Source: Candidatus Sulfotelmatobacter kueseliae (GTDB lineage: Bacteria > Acidobacteriota > Terriglobia > Terriglobales > Acidobacteriaceae). Taken from it: a stretch of 64,000 bases of DNA. The notes under the pieces are model-generated. The model saw only the letters and a program-made list of their open reading frames with translations, had not been told where the DNA came from and made no database searches. The position numbers and the translations under genes are program-made. Within the stretch, counting starts at the first letter, position 1. Each line of letters opens with the position of its first letter. Of the stretch, positions 7,960 to 17,016 are shown piece after piece. The DNA lies in the NCBI GenBank assembly GCA_900290255.1, contig OMOD01000180.1:18704-82703 (forward strand), given 5' to 3'.

Positions 7960-8223
7960 TTAGCTCGCTTTCGCCGCCGGAGTCTTCGCCGGCGCCGCTT
8001 CCTTCTTGGAGAGGAATTTCAGCATTCCCCGATCGCGCATTTCCCAGTACGCGTTCAGCAGAAAGCAGGCCGACAACGCCAGCAGAATGAGGGTCATAAA
8101 GAGCCCGTCCACTGTGGCCGAAGGCGGCCACAGCGTGATCATTCCGCTGACGAAAATCCAAGCCACGCCCAGCAAGGGCATCAGGCCAAGCACGAGAGAA
8201 AGTACCAGGATCATCGAACGCAA
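7960..8223 (-). CDS. Small two-helix membrane protein within ABC exporter operon
   Basis: 87 residues with two membrane helices (about 4-28, ILVLSLVLGLMPLLGVAWIF, and 39-59, LFMTLILLALSACFLLNAYW) and a short basic, Ala/Pro-rich tail (KFLSKKEAAPAKTPAAKAS). No family recognised. It is encoded between the ATPase and permease of an ABC exporter and its stop is 2 nt before the permease start, so it may be an accessory subunit. Confidence 0.75.
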   Translation of the reverse strand: MRSMILVLSLVLGLMPLLGVAWIFVSGMITLWPPSATVDGLFMTLILLALSACFLLNAYWEMRDRGMLKFLSKKEAAPAKTPAAKAS

Positions 8224-8334
8224 GCTACCTCCTTGTCAGCTGATGACGAACTTTAGCAAAGGAAGCGGGCCAGGCTCGCCCAGATCCTTCGTTTCGCAAG
8301 AAGCGCCTGCTCAGGATGACATCCACCCCGCAAG

Positions 8335-9363
8335 CTACCTCCTCTTTTTCTTCAGAATCGGCTCTTCAGAATCCTCTTCGCTGCCTTCACTCCAGAATTT
8401 ATGTCCCGTACGGTGGATGAACACATCTTCCAGCGCAGGCTTGCTGACCGAGACCGCCTGAATCTCTCCCGGAAACGCTTCGACTACGTCGGTGACAAAC
8501 CGGTGGCCGCTCTCGCGCTCAATGCGCACTTGGTGACCCAGCACGGCAGTCTCCACGTGAAAGCGCGCCCGAATATGCTCGGCCAGCAAGGCCGCATCCT
8601 GCGCGGCATCCAGGAGAACGACGTCGCCGCCGATCTCGCTCTTCAGTTCTGCGGGTGTGCCCAGCGCTACCAGGTTTCCTTCGTTCAGGATGGCCAGACG
8701 GTCGCAGCGCTCGGCTTCTTCCATGAGGTGCGTCGTAACCAGCACGGAGACATGCTCCTCATCGCGCAGAATCCGCAAGTATTGCCACAGGTCGCGGCGC
8801 GCTCCCGGATCAAGCCCGGTCGTCGGCTCATCCAGCAGCAGAACGCCGGGGTGGTGCAAGAGTCCCTTGGCGAGCTCAATGCGGCGCTGCATGCCACCGG
8901 AGAACGTCTCAACCCGCTCCTTGGCACGGTCGGCCAGGCCTACCCGCGCCAGAATCTCCGCGATACGTTTTCTTAATGCCGCGCCGTGAAGACCGTACAA
9001 GTGCCCCTGATGCCACAGGTTCTCATAGGCGGTCAGCTTGGGATCGACACTCTGCGCCTGAAACACCACGCCAATCTGGCGTCGCAAGCCGGCTGCGTCC
9101 TGAGCCGCGTCGTATCCCAGGATCACAGCGCGGCCGGCCGTGGGCAGCATCAGGGTTGAGAGAATGCGGAACAGGGTGGTCTTCCCGCTGCCGTTCGGAC
9201 CGAGCAGGCCGAACAGTTCCGCCGGCCTGACCTCAAACGACACTCCGTTCAACGCCGTCCGGTTCTCGTAACGATGGACGAGATTCTCGACGGAAATAAC
9301 AGGTATGGAAGTGCGGCCCACTTCCGGGTCGGGATCAGCAAGCGTGACGGCTTTCGAGACCAA
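8335..9363 (-). CDS. ABC transporter ATP-binding protein
   Basis: 342-residue ATPase of the DrrA/CcmA-like exporter class. Walker A GPNGSGKTT (about 54-62), signature FSGGMQRRIELAKG (about 154), Walker B VLLLDEPTTGLDP (about 173-185) and the switch histidine in VLVTTHLMEEAERC are intact. A C-terminal domain (about 230-320) is followed by an acidic-then-basic tail (SEEDSEEPILKKKRR). The start is a TTG at 9363 with GGGGAG 5 nt upstream; an internal GTG is possible. It lies 129 nt downstream of haem A synthase and upstream of the small membrane protein and permease with which it should form one exporter. Substrate unknown. Confidence 0.93.
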   Translation of the reverse strand: MVSKAVTLADPDPEVGRTSIPVISVENLVHRYENRTALNGVSFEVRPAELFGLLGPNGSGKTTLFRILSTLMLPTAGRAVILGYDAAQDAAGLRRQIGVVFQAQSVDPKLTAYENLWHQGHLYGLHGAALRKRIAEILARVGLADRAKERVETFSGGMQRRIELAKGLLHHPGVLLLDEPTTGLDPGARRDLWQYLRILRDEEHVSVLVTTHLMEEAERCDRLAILNEGNLVALGTPAELKSEIGGDVVLLDAAQDAALLAEHIRARFHVETAVLGHQVRIERESGHRFVTDVVEAFPGEIQAVSVSKPALEDVFIHRTGHKFWSEGSEEDSEEPILKKKRR

Positions 9364-9492
9364 AAGAACTCCCCAGCAACTCTATCCAGTGTACGACATT
9401 GTGCGCGAAACCGAGGCAGGGTACGCGATGGCTTGTAAAGTACGGTCACCGGCGATAGGCCGTGCCGCGTAAATTGGAGCCTTACCACCCAC

Positions 9493-10437
9493 TCAGGCGA
9501 CCGATGCATCCCGTTGCGCCTGTGGCAGCCTTTCCTCAAATGCCACTGGGACATGTCTCCAGACCTGGATGGCCAGAATTACCGTGGTCGCCAACAGCGT
9601 CGCCCCGACGGCAACGTGGGCCACGGTGGAAACGACCATGGGGAACTCAGGCTGGGCCGCATCGCGGCCCCAGTCCACGCGCGTCACGAAAGCGGCAAAG
9701 CCGAGGCAGAGCTGGGTGACGACGAGCCCCAGCATGAGAATCGCGGGCCGGCGGACGGCTTCGATATTGGCGTGGGCCGTGAGGGCCCGAACCGCCGTCC
9801 ACACCAACACGATCGAGACAACGATGGCATTCAGGACGTGCGGCCACCAACTCATGCCATGATGGCGGAACATTCCGCCCAGAATCAGCTGCACATAGAG
9901 CACAAACAGAGAAAGCAAGGTCAAGGTGAACAGGCTGGGGCGGCGCGTATCGAACTCCACGCGCGGCTGCTCCTCGACCCAGCGACGCCCGGTAAAGACC
10001 GCAATGGCCACTGCGATGCAGAAGAAAGTCTGCGCTACGGCAGCGTGCGCCGTGGAAACGGCAGGAGGCTGAAAGAGCAGAACTGTCAAGCCGCCGAGGA
10101 TCGCCTGCGCGACGACCGTGCAGAAAGCGCCAATCGCCAGCCAGCGCAACCAGCGCCGGCGCTCGATCAGCAGAGTCCAAGCGGCGATCGTGAGCGTAAG
10201 GGTAAGCAGGGAACCAGCCAGCATGCGATGAGTCCACTCGTAGCGAATCCCGCCGACAAAAGACGGCACTCTGACGAGATAGCCGAATGAAGTGGGCCAG
10301 TCGGGCACGGACAACCCGGCGTCATTGCTGGTCACGAGCGCGCCGGCGGTGATGACCACCAGGGTCGCGGAGGCCGTAAACACGGCGAACAAATGATGAG
10401 CTCGATGGTACGGGGTCTGGATGGTTTTGAGAGTCAT
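9493..10437 (-). CDS. ctaA: Haem A synthase, COX15/CtaA family
   Basis: 314-residue membrane enzyme predicted to oxidise the C8 methyl group of haem O to give haem A for aa3-type oxidase. About eight helices are visible. Conserved histidine-bearing segments are YEWTHRMLAG, STAHAAVAQTFFC and MFRHHGMSWWPHVLNAI, and a fourth His lies in VVSTVAHVAVGATLL. The early motif TSNDAGLSVPDWPTSFG is characteristic of the family. It sits between the cupredoxin-like lipoprotein and the ABC exporter; no haem O synthase or oxidase subunit gene is in the window. ATG at 10437, ribosome-binding site weak. Confidence 0.92.
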   Translation of the reverse strand: MTLKTIQTPYHRAHHLFAVFTASATLVVITAGALVTSNDAGLSVPDWPTSFGYLVRVPSFVGGIRYEWTHRMLAGSLLTLTLTIAAWTLLIERRRWLRWLAIGAFCTVVAQAILGGLTVLLFQPPAVSTAHAAVAQTFFCIAVAIAVFTGRRWVEEQPRVEFDTRRPSLFTLTLLSLFVLYVQLILGGMFRHHGMSWWPHVLNAIVVSIVLVWTAVRALTAHANIEAVRRPAILMLGLVVTQLCLGFAAFVTRVDWGRDAAQPEFPMVVSTVAHVAVGATLLATTVILAIQVWRHVPVAFEERLPQAQRDASVA

Positions 10438-10578
10438 GGTGCTCGGGTAAGGAAGGCTCAGGAAGGCGGAGACCGCACCGCCGCCGATTCAAAAGAGCGG
10501 AGCAGACCGCACACCGGACGCGGCCTGCCCGACCAACCCGCTATTCTACCAAACCGTCATTTTGCCAAACCAGAGCGG

Positions 10579-11364
10579 CTAGTCGGCCGACGGTTTGAAA
10601 GTCTGATCCACAGTCTTGGCTTCTTTTGCCGCGACGGTGATTTTCTGGTCCTGCTCCCCTAGTTTTTCATGCACGAAGGCCAGCGTGTAATCGCCAGGTG
10701 GCAAGCCCTTGATTTCATATTTTCCGTCTTTGCCCGTGACCGCATAAAACGGGTTCTTGACCACGTTGACGTACATTTTCATCCAAGGATGCTGGTTGCA
10801 CTTGACCGGCAGCATGACCTCTTCGCGGGCGAAGGTCTTCTCAATCGCCGGGGAAGAGGGCGGCTGCGACTCGTTCCACTCCCGGTTGTCCTTCGGCTGG
10901 GGATGGATGTTGTGCGTGGTCGGATCATCGTTCTTGATCTGGACGGTCTGCCCCACCATCACTCCCAGAACGTGCGGATGATAACGGCAGCCCTGCTGGT
11001 CAAGCACGACTGGGTCTTTGGGAACATCGAAAGTCCGGCTGCCCAGGCCGTCCTTCACGTAAACGAAAACGTTGGCCAGATCACCGCCCGCGACCGCGAT
11101 GTTCTCCGCCTCGTTCATGCCCTTGCAACCCGGATCCTGGCTCATGTCAATCTTCTGTGCTTTGGGTGCCGTGCCATCGAACTTGACGGTGCCGTTGATG
11201 GTGGCCACTGTCGCGGGATCAATGGGGGTAGCCGCTGGTTGCTCGGCCGTCGGACCGGCAGCCGGCGCTTCCTCTTTCTTGCTGCATGCCGCCAGTACGA
11301 TTAACCCGCACAGGACCAACATGCTGATCATCATCATCCCTGCCCAAGTTGTTCTGCTCTTCAT
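10579..11364 (-). CDS. Cupredoxin-like lipoprotein with carboxypeptidase-regulatory-like domain
   Basis: 261-residue predicted lipoprotein: hydrophobic signal peptide ending in lipobox LAAC (Cys27), then a Glu/Ala/Pro-rich linker. The central domain (about 65-190) resembles cupredoxins: THNIHPQP provides a His and PVKCNQHPWMKMYV provides Cys, His and Met in the order of type 1 copper ligands. A C-terminal segment (about 200-250, GKYEIKGLPPGDYTLAFVHE) resembles carboxypeptidase regulatory or SdrD-B-like beta domains. It follows the multihaem cytochrome gene and precedes haem A synthase, so an electron-transfer or copper-delivery role on the outer face of the membrane is plausible. ATG at 11364 was chosen for the lipoprotein signal; the frame upstream runs through a dispersed repeat. 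Confidence 0.85.
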   Translation of the reverse strand: MKSRTTWAGMMMISMLVLCGLIVLAACSKKEEAPAAGPTAEQPAATPIDPATVATINGTVKFDGTAPKAQKIDMSQDPGCKGMNEAENIAVAGGDLANVFVYVKDGLGSRTFDVPKDPVVLDQQGCRYHPHVLGVMVGQTVQIKNDDPTTHNIHPQPKDNREWNESQPPSSPAIEKTFAREEVMLPVKCNQHPWMKMYVNVVKNPFYAVTGKDGKYEIKGLPPGDYTLAFVHEKLGEQDQKITVAAKEAKTVDQTFKPSAD

Positions 11365-11402
11365 GGTGTCGCCCTTTCTGTACGTTGTCACTACTGTTGG
11401 TT

Positions 11403-11464
11403 TGGTCATTCCGAGCGAGCCGGAGCGAAGGATACGGCCAGCGCGAGGAACCTGCTTTTCTGAC
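11403..11464. repeat. Dispersed repeat, GTCATTCCGAGCG family
   Basis: Contains GTCATTCCGAGCGAGCCGG and GCGAGGAACCTGCTTTTCTG, the hallmark ends of the family also seen at 3628-3719. It occupies the gap between the multihaem cytochrome and the cupredoxin-like gene. Confidence 0.8.
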
Positions 11465-11473
11465 GTGCGAATT

Positions 11474-14400
11474 CTACCGCGAACCTCCACTGGATGCTCG
11501 ATGTTCATCCACGGCCGCCTGTTTCCGTTGAGCAGCGGGACGAGCGACGGCCGCCCTCGCCCGTGGCATGGCCGCAGCGACCCGCCGCTGCTCTTCCGGT
11601 GTTAGCTGAAAGATATAGTCCACCAGCAGCTTGCGATGGTCCCCTTGATATCCGTTAAATGACGGCGGTGTCGGCCCGGCAAAAACCCACTGATTGTTAA
11701 CCTGCTTGAACAATCCCGAAGGCATCGAGGTACCTGGGCTCACCGCCTGCGGATCGCTAATCCAGCGTTCTACCCAATCCGGCTTCAGGCGTTCTTTTGC
11801 CAGCAGGAAGTTGGGCGCGGTTGCGATCTTGTCGTGTGCTGGATCACCCGTAGCGTGGCACTTCAAACAAGGTGCCCCGGTACTCGAAAACAGGCTCCGC
11901 GCCATGTCCGTTTCCTTCGCCGTGAGTACGGGCACCTCCTCGGGAATATATGGTATCGGTTGCTGCGACAAAGCTTGAAAGAACCGTACCAGCTTGCGCA
12001 GTTCGTCGTCGGAAAACGAAAACGTCGGCATGCGAACCTTCAAATAGGGCCGCACACCGTTCCGGTTTGTGTCGGTGGTGCTCAGCGCCGGATTGGACAA
12101 AAACTTCCGCAGCCACTCGGGATCAACCCGTGCGCCCTCAGTCAGCAGCTTGGGCGGCAACTGCTCTTGTACGTCCTGGTACTGCTTCAGCCCCATCAGA
12201 ATGGTTCGCTGGCCCGGGATGAACTGGTGGCATCCCATGCAGTTGTACTTCCTGATAATCCACCAGCCTTCCTGAATGTCGTGCCGCGCGTCGCCCGGCT
12301 TGTATTGATAGCTGGTGGGCAGGGAAGTCTCCTGGCTGCCCATCAGGAATGTCGTGAGGTCGAGCACCTGCTCTTTCGTCAAATGCAGGTTCGGCATGCG
12401 CAGAACCTCGGTCTCGCTCTTCACCATGCCCTGGTCATAAACATTCGGCTCGGCGAGTTTGTGTTCGAAAAATTCCTTGTGATCGTACCAGGGCTCGGTA
12501 GCCGGACCGTCCGGCAGGCGTGCCAGATCGTCCTTGTCTTTGATGGGCTCTGCATTCTTGCCGCCTCGTTGGGCCACTTCGGTGAACAGCGCAAAGTCCA
12601 GACGCTCGATTGGCTTGCTTCCTTCGAACGTCAATTCCGTGCCGATGCGGCCTTCATCTTCGAAGCCCGCAATCTCGTGGCACCCGGCACATCCGTAGAA
12701 CCGCACCCACTTCTTACCTTCGTCCTTCAGCGCGGGATCATCCATGAACGCTGCATTCGCATACGACGAAGGCTCCCGCTTCTTCTGTGTCATCAAATAC
12801 GTCGCGATGTCTTCCGCATCCTCCGGACTCAGCCGCAGGCTGGGCATAACCGTCATGTTCTGCACTTGCAGTTCGTGGCCGTCGTTGGGGCAGCGGCTAT
12901 GCTCGAGATCGAACTGGTAGGGAAGTCCCTTCTTGGCGTAATCCTCCGGGCCGATATCTTTCTTCTCGTACGGGCAATAGGGCCGCGTGCGCTCGCGCGC
13001 ATTGTGGATCCAGCGGACGAGGTAGTCGAAATTCGCCTTTTCGCCCTCGCGCGTCAGATTGGCGGCGAACGTGCCGCCCTGCATCTGATCGCCCTCGCCA
13101 ATGGAGTGACAGGCCAGACAACCGCGGGTCTCAAACAGTTCCTTGCCGTGTGCGGCATTTCCCGGCTTGTGCTTGGGCGGCGCATCGGTGAGTCCCGATT
13201 GCCAGATGTACGCCGAGATGGCCTGAATCTGATGCTCGGTCAAGCGGAAGTTCGGCATCTTCGTCGTCGGACGGAAATCCGACGGCTTCTTCAGCCACAC
13301 CGGAATCCAGTTCTTGTTCACCTTGAGCCGTATGTCTTTGAGATTCGGGCCTACTTTCTTCTGATCTTGCATCAGGCTGTGCGACTCGAAATCGAGCTGC
13401 TGCAGACGCCCGTCCAGCTTGCTGTTCGCGACTTTCAAGTCAACGGCTTTGCCATTGAGCGTATTGGCTTCTTCGTTAGTCTCGGCGGCGTCGGCCTGCT
13501 TCATCAGGTAGGCGGTCTGCTTCAGGTTGTCAGTTTTCTGAGATTCAATCTGCTTGATCTGCTGGCCGATCGCGTTCAGCTGTTCGGGTTCCTTGTCGTA
13601 GCCTTCATAGCGATGGCAGCCCATGCAGCCCTTCTGGCGGAACAGATCTTTGCCGTCGTTGATGGTTTGCCACTGCACATCTCCGCTGACCAGCACCATG
13701 TCCGCGGCATGGCAAGTCTGGCAGCCGGCCTGAGCATTCTGTTTCGGATAGAGCGGCCACAGCCAGTGCTCATAATTTCCATGCGCCTTCTCGACGCTCG
13801 TTGTTGCTCGGCCATTGCCCTGGTGGCAGGGCGAGCAGCCGAACTTTTCAGGATCGTGAATGCCGAGCAATTCCGGTTCAGGATGGCTCACGAACGCCTG
13901 CGCGTACTGGTCGGGCTTCTTCTCGCCCCGGGGCGTCATGGCAGCCTCGGTGATCTTCGCCGGTTCGCGCGCATTCAGGTGGCATGATTCGCAGCGGTCG
14001 ACAATATTGGCCTCGGCCACGTTGATTTGGACGATCTGGGCATCCCAGTCCGAAACTTTCTTCTTCAACCCGTCAATTTGCTGCGGAGTCAGGTCGACCA
14101 TGTGGTCCGCCACGTACTCATCCATCTTGGCTCGGGCAGCAGTGGCCGGCTTCAGCACCGTGCCCAGTTCCAGGCTCAACTTGGTTTTCTCGTCGCGGAT
14201 TTCGTTGTAGGTTTCTTCCAATTGCTGGAAGTTAAACTTCTTTCTGCTGCCATCGGGGAACTCGACGGGCGCAAGCTCTGCTTTGTAATCGTCGATCTCT
14301 TTCTGCTTGCTGGCCTTTCCCGAGGCGCTGGTCGCCGTTTCCCATTCGTAAGTCAGGGCGTTCACGTAGGCGCGGCGGTCGGTAAAGACACTCTGCACCG

Positions 14401-14743
14401 CGAGTAGCCGGGCGCTGGCGTCATCGAGCTTGGCACGTACATCTGCCGCCTGGGCCTTCGTATCCTGATAGGCCTTCTCATAAGCCTGCATCAATGCAAC
14501 GTATTCCAGGTTTTTCTCTACGTCGTTCTGCGATGTTGTTGATTTGGACCGCGCCGTGTTCAGAAACGCGCTGTAGCGCTCTTTCCACTTGTCCTGGAAC
14601 TCCTTCCACGGCCGCTGTCCCCAAGCTTCGTCCCACAAGGCCCAGAACAGAGTAGCGATCAGTATCACCGTGGCGATTACATAATGCGGGGCGTACGACT
14701 TGCTGGTGATCGGATCCTGCTCGGGCATAGGTTTGTCGGGCAC
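11474..14743 (-). CDS. Membrane-anchored octahaem c-type cytochrome of the bc complex cluster
   Basis: 1089 residues. One N-terminal membrane helix (about 20-38, YVIATVILIATLFWALW) anchors a periplasmic protein. A long charged, probably coiled-coil region (about 45-240) is followed by eight CxxCH haem motifs: CESCH (~250), CSPCH (~302), CQTCH (~340), CMGCH (~373), CLACH (~541), CAGCH (~684), CMGCH (~833) and CLKCH (~959). Several are in class I cytochrome-like units ending in Met-bearing segments (TKMPNF, MPNLHL, VRMPTF). It directly follows Rieske and the two cytochrome b genes on the same strand, where cytochrome c1 is usually encoded, so it probably takes electrons from Rieske and passes them onward. 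The C-terminus is Arg/Ala-rich and poorly structured. Exact role inferred from context. Confidence 0.9.
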   Translation of the reverse strand: MPDKPMPEQDPITSKSYAPHYVIATVILIATLFWALWDEAWGQRPWKEFQDKWKERYSAFLNTARSKSTTSQNDVEKNLEYVALMQAYEKAYQDTKAQAADVRAKLDDASARLLAVQSVFTDRRAYVNALTYEWETATSASGKASKQKEIDDYKAELAPVEFPDGSRKKFNFQQLEETYNEIRDEKTKLSLELGTVLKPATAARAKMDEYVADHMVDLTPQQIDGLKKKVSDWDAQIVQINVAEANIVDRCESCHLNAREPAKITEAAMTPRGEKKPDQYAQAFVSHPEPELLGIHDPEKFGCSPCHQGNGRATTSVEKAHGNYEHWLWPLYPKQNAQAGCQTCHAADMVLVSGDVQWQTINDGKDLFRQKGCMGCHRYEGYDKEPEQLNAIGQQIKQIESQKTDNLKQTAYLMKQADAAETNEEANTLNGKAVDLKVANSKLDGRLQQLDFESHSLMQDQKKVGPNLKDIRLKVNKNWIPVWLKKPSDFRPTTKMPNFRLTEHQIQAISAYIWQSGLTDAPPKHKPGNAAHGKELFETRGCLACHSIGEGDQMQGGTFAANLTREGEKANFDYLVRWIHNARERTRPYCPYEKKDIGPEDYAKKGLPYQFDLEHSRCPNDGHELQVQNMTVMPSLRLSPEDAEDIATYLMTQKKREPSSYANAAFMDDPALKDEGKKWVRFYGCAGCHEIAGFEDEGRIGTELTFEGSKPIERLDFALFTEVAQRGGKNAEPIKDKDDLARLPDGPATEPWYDHKEFFEHKLAEPNVYDQGMVKSETEVLRMPNLHLTKEQVLDLTTFLMGSQETSLPTSYQYKPGDARHDIQEGWWIIRKYNCMGCHQFIPGQRTILMGLKQYQDVQEQLPPKLLTEGARVDPEWLRKFLSNPALSTTDTNRNGVRPYLKVRMPTFSFSDDELRKLVRFFQALSQQPIPYIPEEVPVLTAKETDMARSLFSSTGAPCLKCHATGDPAHDKIATAPNFLLAKERLKPDWVERWISDPQAVSPGTSMPSGLFKQVNNQWVFAGPTPPSFNGYQGDHRKLLVDYIFQLTPEEQRRVAAAMPRARAAVARPAAQRKQAAVDEHRASSGGSR

Positions 14744-14774
14744 TGAATCTTTTCCCTCTAGTTGGTTAGCAAAA

Positions 14775-14870
14775 CGATTTCAGACTTGAGATTGCAGATT
14801 TCAAATTGGAGGTCGCGAATCTGCCGATCGCGCGCCTGAATCTGCAATCTGAAATCTCTTCGATCTCCTC
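14775..14870. repeat. Imperfect inverted repeat, GATT-rich family
   Basis: The left arm (GATTTCAGACTTGAGATTGC) and right arm (CTGCAATCTGAAATCTC) pair approximately. It fills the gap between the cytochrome b C-terminal gene and the octahaem cytochrome gene and may influence transcript processing. Confidence 0.7.
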
Positions 14871-15816
14871 ACACGTTGAACCACGGCGTAATCCAAACGT
14901 ACTTGATGTGCCACAAAAGGCGCAGGCCCATCTTGATCGGCAGGGCAACCATGGTCAGCAGAAAGAACTGCATAATGGAAAACTGCAGCAGGCTCATTCG
15001 CCGGAAATCCTTCGCCATGCGGCGCCGGAACAGCGAGTACACCATCCCGCCGCCCAGCAGGTAGTACCCGCCCACGACGATCGCGCCGAAAACTCCCTTC
15101 GCCCAATTGGAGGTGATCGGGCCACCCAGCCAGCGCGGAACTTCGTCCGGCAAGTCGCGGTTCACCTCATAGATCAAGCGGTTGTGATCCCAGGTCTGGC
15201 CGGGCCAGAACCACTGCCATCCCGGACCACGAATGAATGTGCCAATCATGATCATTGAGACCCACAGAATGATGAAGCCAAAAAGAAACGTCGAAATCGA
15301 GAAGCGCCGCTGCTTCCACGTGTAATATCCGCCGCCCAGCGGATTGGTATCAATGTAGGGGATCACCATCAGCCCGATGATGATCATGGTCGGCATGACT
15401 ACGCCGGCGATCCACGGATCGAAATAAACCAGCATTTCCTGCAGCCCGAGAAAGTACCACGGCGCTTTCGCCGGATTCATCGTCAGGTTGGGATTCGCAG
15501 GTTCTTCCAGCGGAGCGTTCAGCGTGATCGACCAGATCATCAGAATGATGGTGACGATGATCGCGCCTAGAAATTCAATGCGCAGCAGAAACGGCCAGAC
15601 ATGCACTTCCTTCTGCCAGCCGGGTTTGAAGGGCCAGGTCTTGCGATGATGCGTCTTGGCCATTTCCGGATCGGCCTCAAGCTGCTCGATCAACTGGTCG
15701 TTGGCCCGCGCCTGCTTCACCGCCAGATAAATGTAGAAGGCAAGCAGCGGCATCAAGCCCACGATGGGCACGTTGTCCGGGGCCGAGCAAATTTCCCAAA
15801 GTTGTCGCCAATCCAT
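14869..15816 (-). CDS. Cytochrome b C-terminal domain subunit (subunit IV-like)
   Basis: 315 residues forming the C-terminal half of a split cytochrome b as in menaquinol or b6f-type complexes. The quinol-site motif appears as NPAKAPWYFLGLQEMLVYF (PEWY replaced by APWY), followed by membrane helices such as GVVMPTMIIIGLMVIPYI and FLFGFIILWVSMIMIGTFI. It is longer than plant-type subunit IV (about 160 residues) because of extra C-terminal helices (VFGAIVVGGYYLLGGGMVY, LLQFSIMQFFLLTMVAL). ATG at 15816 has GGAG 5 nt upstream; upstream in-frame codons lie in a dispersed repeat and were rejected. It follows the haem-binding half after a repeat-filled gap. Confidence 0.92.
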   Translation of the reverse strand: MDWRQLWEICSAPDNVPIVGLMPLLAFYIYLAVKQARANDQLIEQLEADPEMAKTHHRKTWPFKPGWQKEVHVWPFLLRIEFLGAIIVTIILMIWSITLNAPLEEPANPNLTMNPAKAPWYFLGLQEMLVYFDPWIAGVVMPTMIIIGLMVIPYIDTNPLGGGYYTWKQRRFSISTFLFGFIILWVSMIMIGTFIRGPGWQWFWPGQTWDHNRLIYEVNRDLPDEVPRWLGGPITSNWAKGVFGAIVVGGYYLLGGGMVYSLFRRRMAKDFRRMSLLQFSIMQFFLLTMVALPIKMGLRLLWHIKYVWITPWFNV

Positions 15817-15837
15817 AGATTCTCCAACAACCATGTA

Positions 15838-15950
15838 GCGACAGCCGCCCTCGGCTGTCGGGCCGGGCAGAGCCCGGCAAGTTGCACGCCCCAAAAGAAA
15901 CCGTCGAGCTTCGCTCGACCGGACATCCGAGGGCGGCTGTCCCCACACAA
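15838..15950. repeat. Dispersed palindromic repeat, GACAGCCGCCCTCGGCTGTC family
   Basis: Left end GACAGCCGCCCTCGGCTGTC and right end GAGGGCGGCTGTCCCCACAC are inverted copies of one core; internal hairpins include GAGCTTCGCTC. It separates the two cytochrome b genes. The same core is found inside metH, ubiD and nth and between genes near 34889. Confidence 0.85.
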
Positions 15951-15956
15951 GACTTC

Positions 15957-16913
15957 CTATTCGCCCGCCGCCTTCGGCCCGCGCCGCGGCTTATCGGCCT
16001 CGGCCTCCAGTATCACGGGAGCGGGTCCAGAAATCCCGCCATCTTTTCTCACCCGCCAAAAATGCACGATCATCAGCACCGAGGCCACAATCGGAATCCC
16101 GATGCAGTGCCAGATATAGGACCGCAGCAGCGCGTTGGCATCCACGATCGAGCCGCCCAGCAACCCGAAGCGCACGTCATTATATGGAGTCATTCCCAAC
16201 TGCGCACCGAACGGGCCTTCATGCCCCAGAAGCGGAGTTGCGCGCGCCATGTTCGTGCCCACCGTTACGGCCCAGAATCCAAGCTGATCATCGGGCAGCA
16301 AGTAGCCAGTGAACGATAGCAGCAAAGTGAACACCAGCAGCAGCACCCCAATGTTCCAGTTGAACTCGCGCGGTTTCTTGTATGAGCCGGTCAGAAACAC
16401 GCGGAACATGTGCAGCCACACCGCGATTACCATCAGGTGCGCCGCCCAGCGGTGCATGTTGCGCAGAATCTTTCCGAACGGGACGTCGTGCTCCAGATAA
16501 AGCACGTCACGAAACGCCTGCACCTTGCTGGGGTGGTAATAAAACATCAGCAGCACGCCGGTGTAGGTGAGGATGACGAACAGGTAAAACGTGATTCCGC
16601 CCATACCCCAGGTGTAGCTGTAGCGCACAGCGTCGCGATTGATCTTTGCCGGATGCAGATGCAGGAACACGTTGGAGAGCACGCCCAATGCCCGGTTGCG
16701 CGGCGTGTCATCGTGCTTGTGGCGGAAGATCGAGGTGTAAACCTGGGTCTTGGTCGGATCCTTCAGGCTATCGATCTGCTCTTTCGCTTTGGCAGGGATG
16801 TCGGTCCGGAGGGCCTGAATATCCTCTTTGACCCCGGTGGTCACTTTTTCCAGCAACCCCGTCTTGCTGCCGTTAGTTCCGCTGCCGCCGTTCGGATTGT
16901 TTTCGTCAGCCAT
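15957..16913 (-). CDS. Cytochrome b N-terminal (haem-binding) subunit
   Basis: 318 residues. After a hydrophilic N-terminus of about 90 residues rich in Lys/Asp, four membrane helices carry the bis-His haem ligands: [19 protein letters not shown] (helix B) and [21 protein letters not shown] (helix D). [20 protein letters not shown] matches the conserved loop after helix C. This is the core quinol-oxidising subunit. ATG at 16913 gives [10 protein letters not shown]. Order on the minus strand is Rieske, cytochrome b N, cytochrome b C, octahaem cytochrome, consistent with one operon. Confidence 0.95.
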   Translation of the reverse strand: MADENNPNGGSGTNGSKTGLLEKVTTGVKEDIQALRTDIPAKAKEQIDSLKDPTKTQVYTSIFRHKHDDTPRNRALGVLSNVFLHLHPAKINRDAVRYSYTWGMGGITFYLFVILTYTGVLLMFYYHPSKVQAFRDVLYLEHDVPFGKILRNMHRWAAHLMVIAVWLHMFRVFLTGSYKKPREFNWNIGVLLLVFTLLLSFTGYLLPDDQLGFWAVTVGTNMARATPLLGHEGPFGAQLGMTPYNDVRFGLLGGSIVDANALLRSYIWHCIGIPIVASVLMIVHFWRVRKDGGISGPAPVILEAEADKPRRGPKAAGE

Positions 16914-16935
16914 GTGAGTTCTCAATCAGTCCCAA

Positions 16936-17016
16936 ACTCGTTGTCATTCCGAGAATCCCAGACTGGTTATCATTCCGAACCGGGCGAAAGCCCGGTGAGG
17001 AACCGCTTTTCTTCTT
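16936..17016. repeat. Dispersed repeat, GTCATTCCGAG family
   Basis: Two partial copies in tandem (GTTGTCATTCCGAGAATCCC and GTTATCATTCCGAACCGGGC), ending with GTGAGGAACCGCTTTTCTTC. Lies between the Rieske and cytochrome b genes. Confidence 0.75.

Noticed and set aside
11834..13987. Long plus-strand frame opposite the octahaem cytochrome
   Set aside because: Shadow frame: no motifs, Arg/His/Leu-rich, while the opposite strand has eight haem motifs.
14869..16913. Split cytochrome b as a frameshifted single gene
   Set aside because: The second half has its own ribosome-binding site and start, and split cytochrome b is normal in menaquinol-type complexes.
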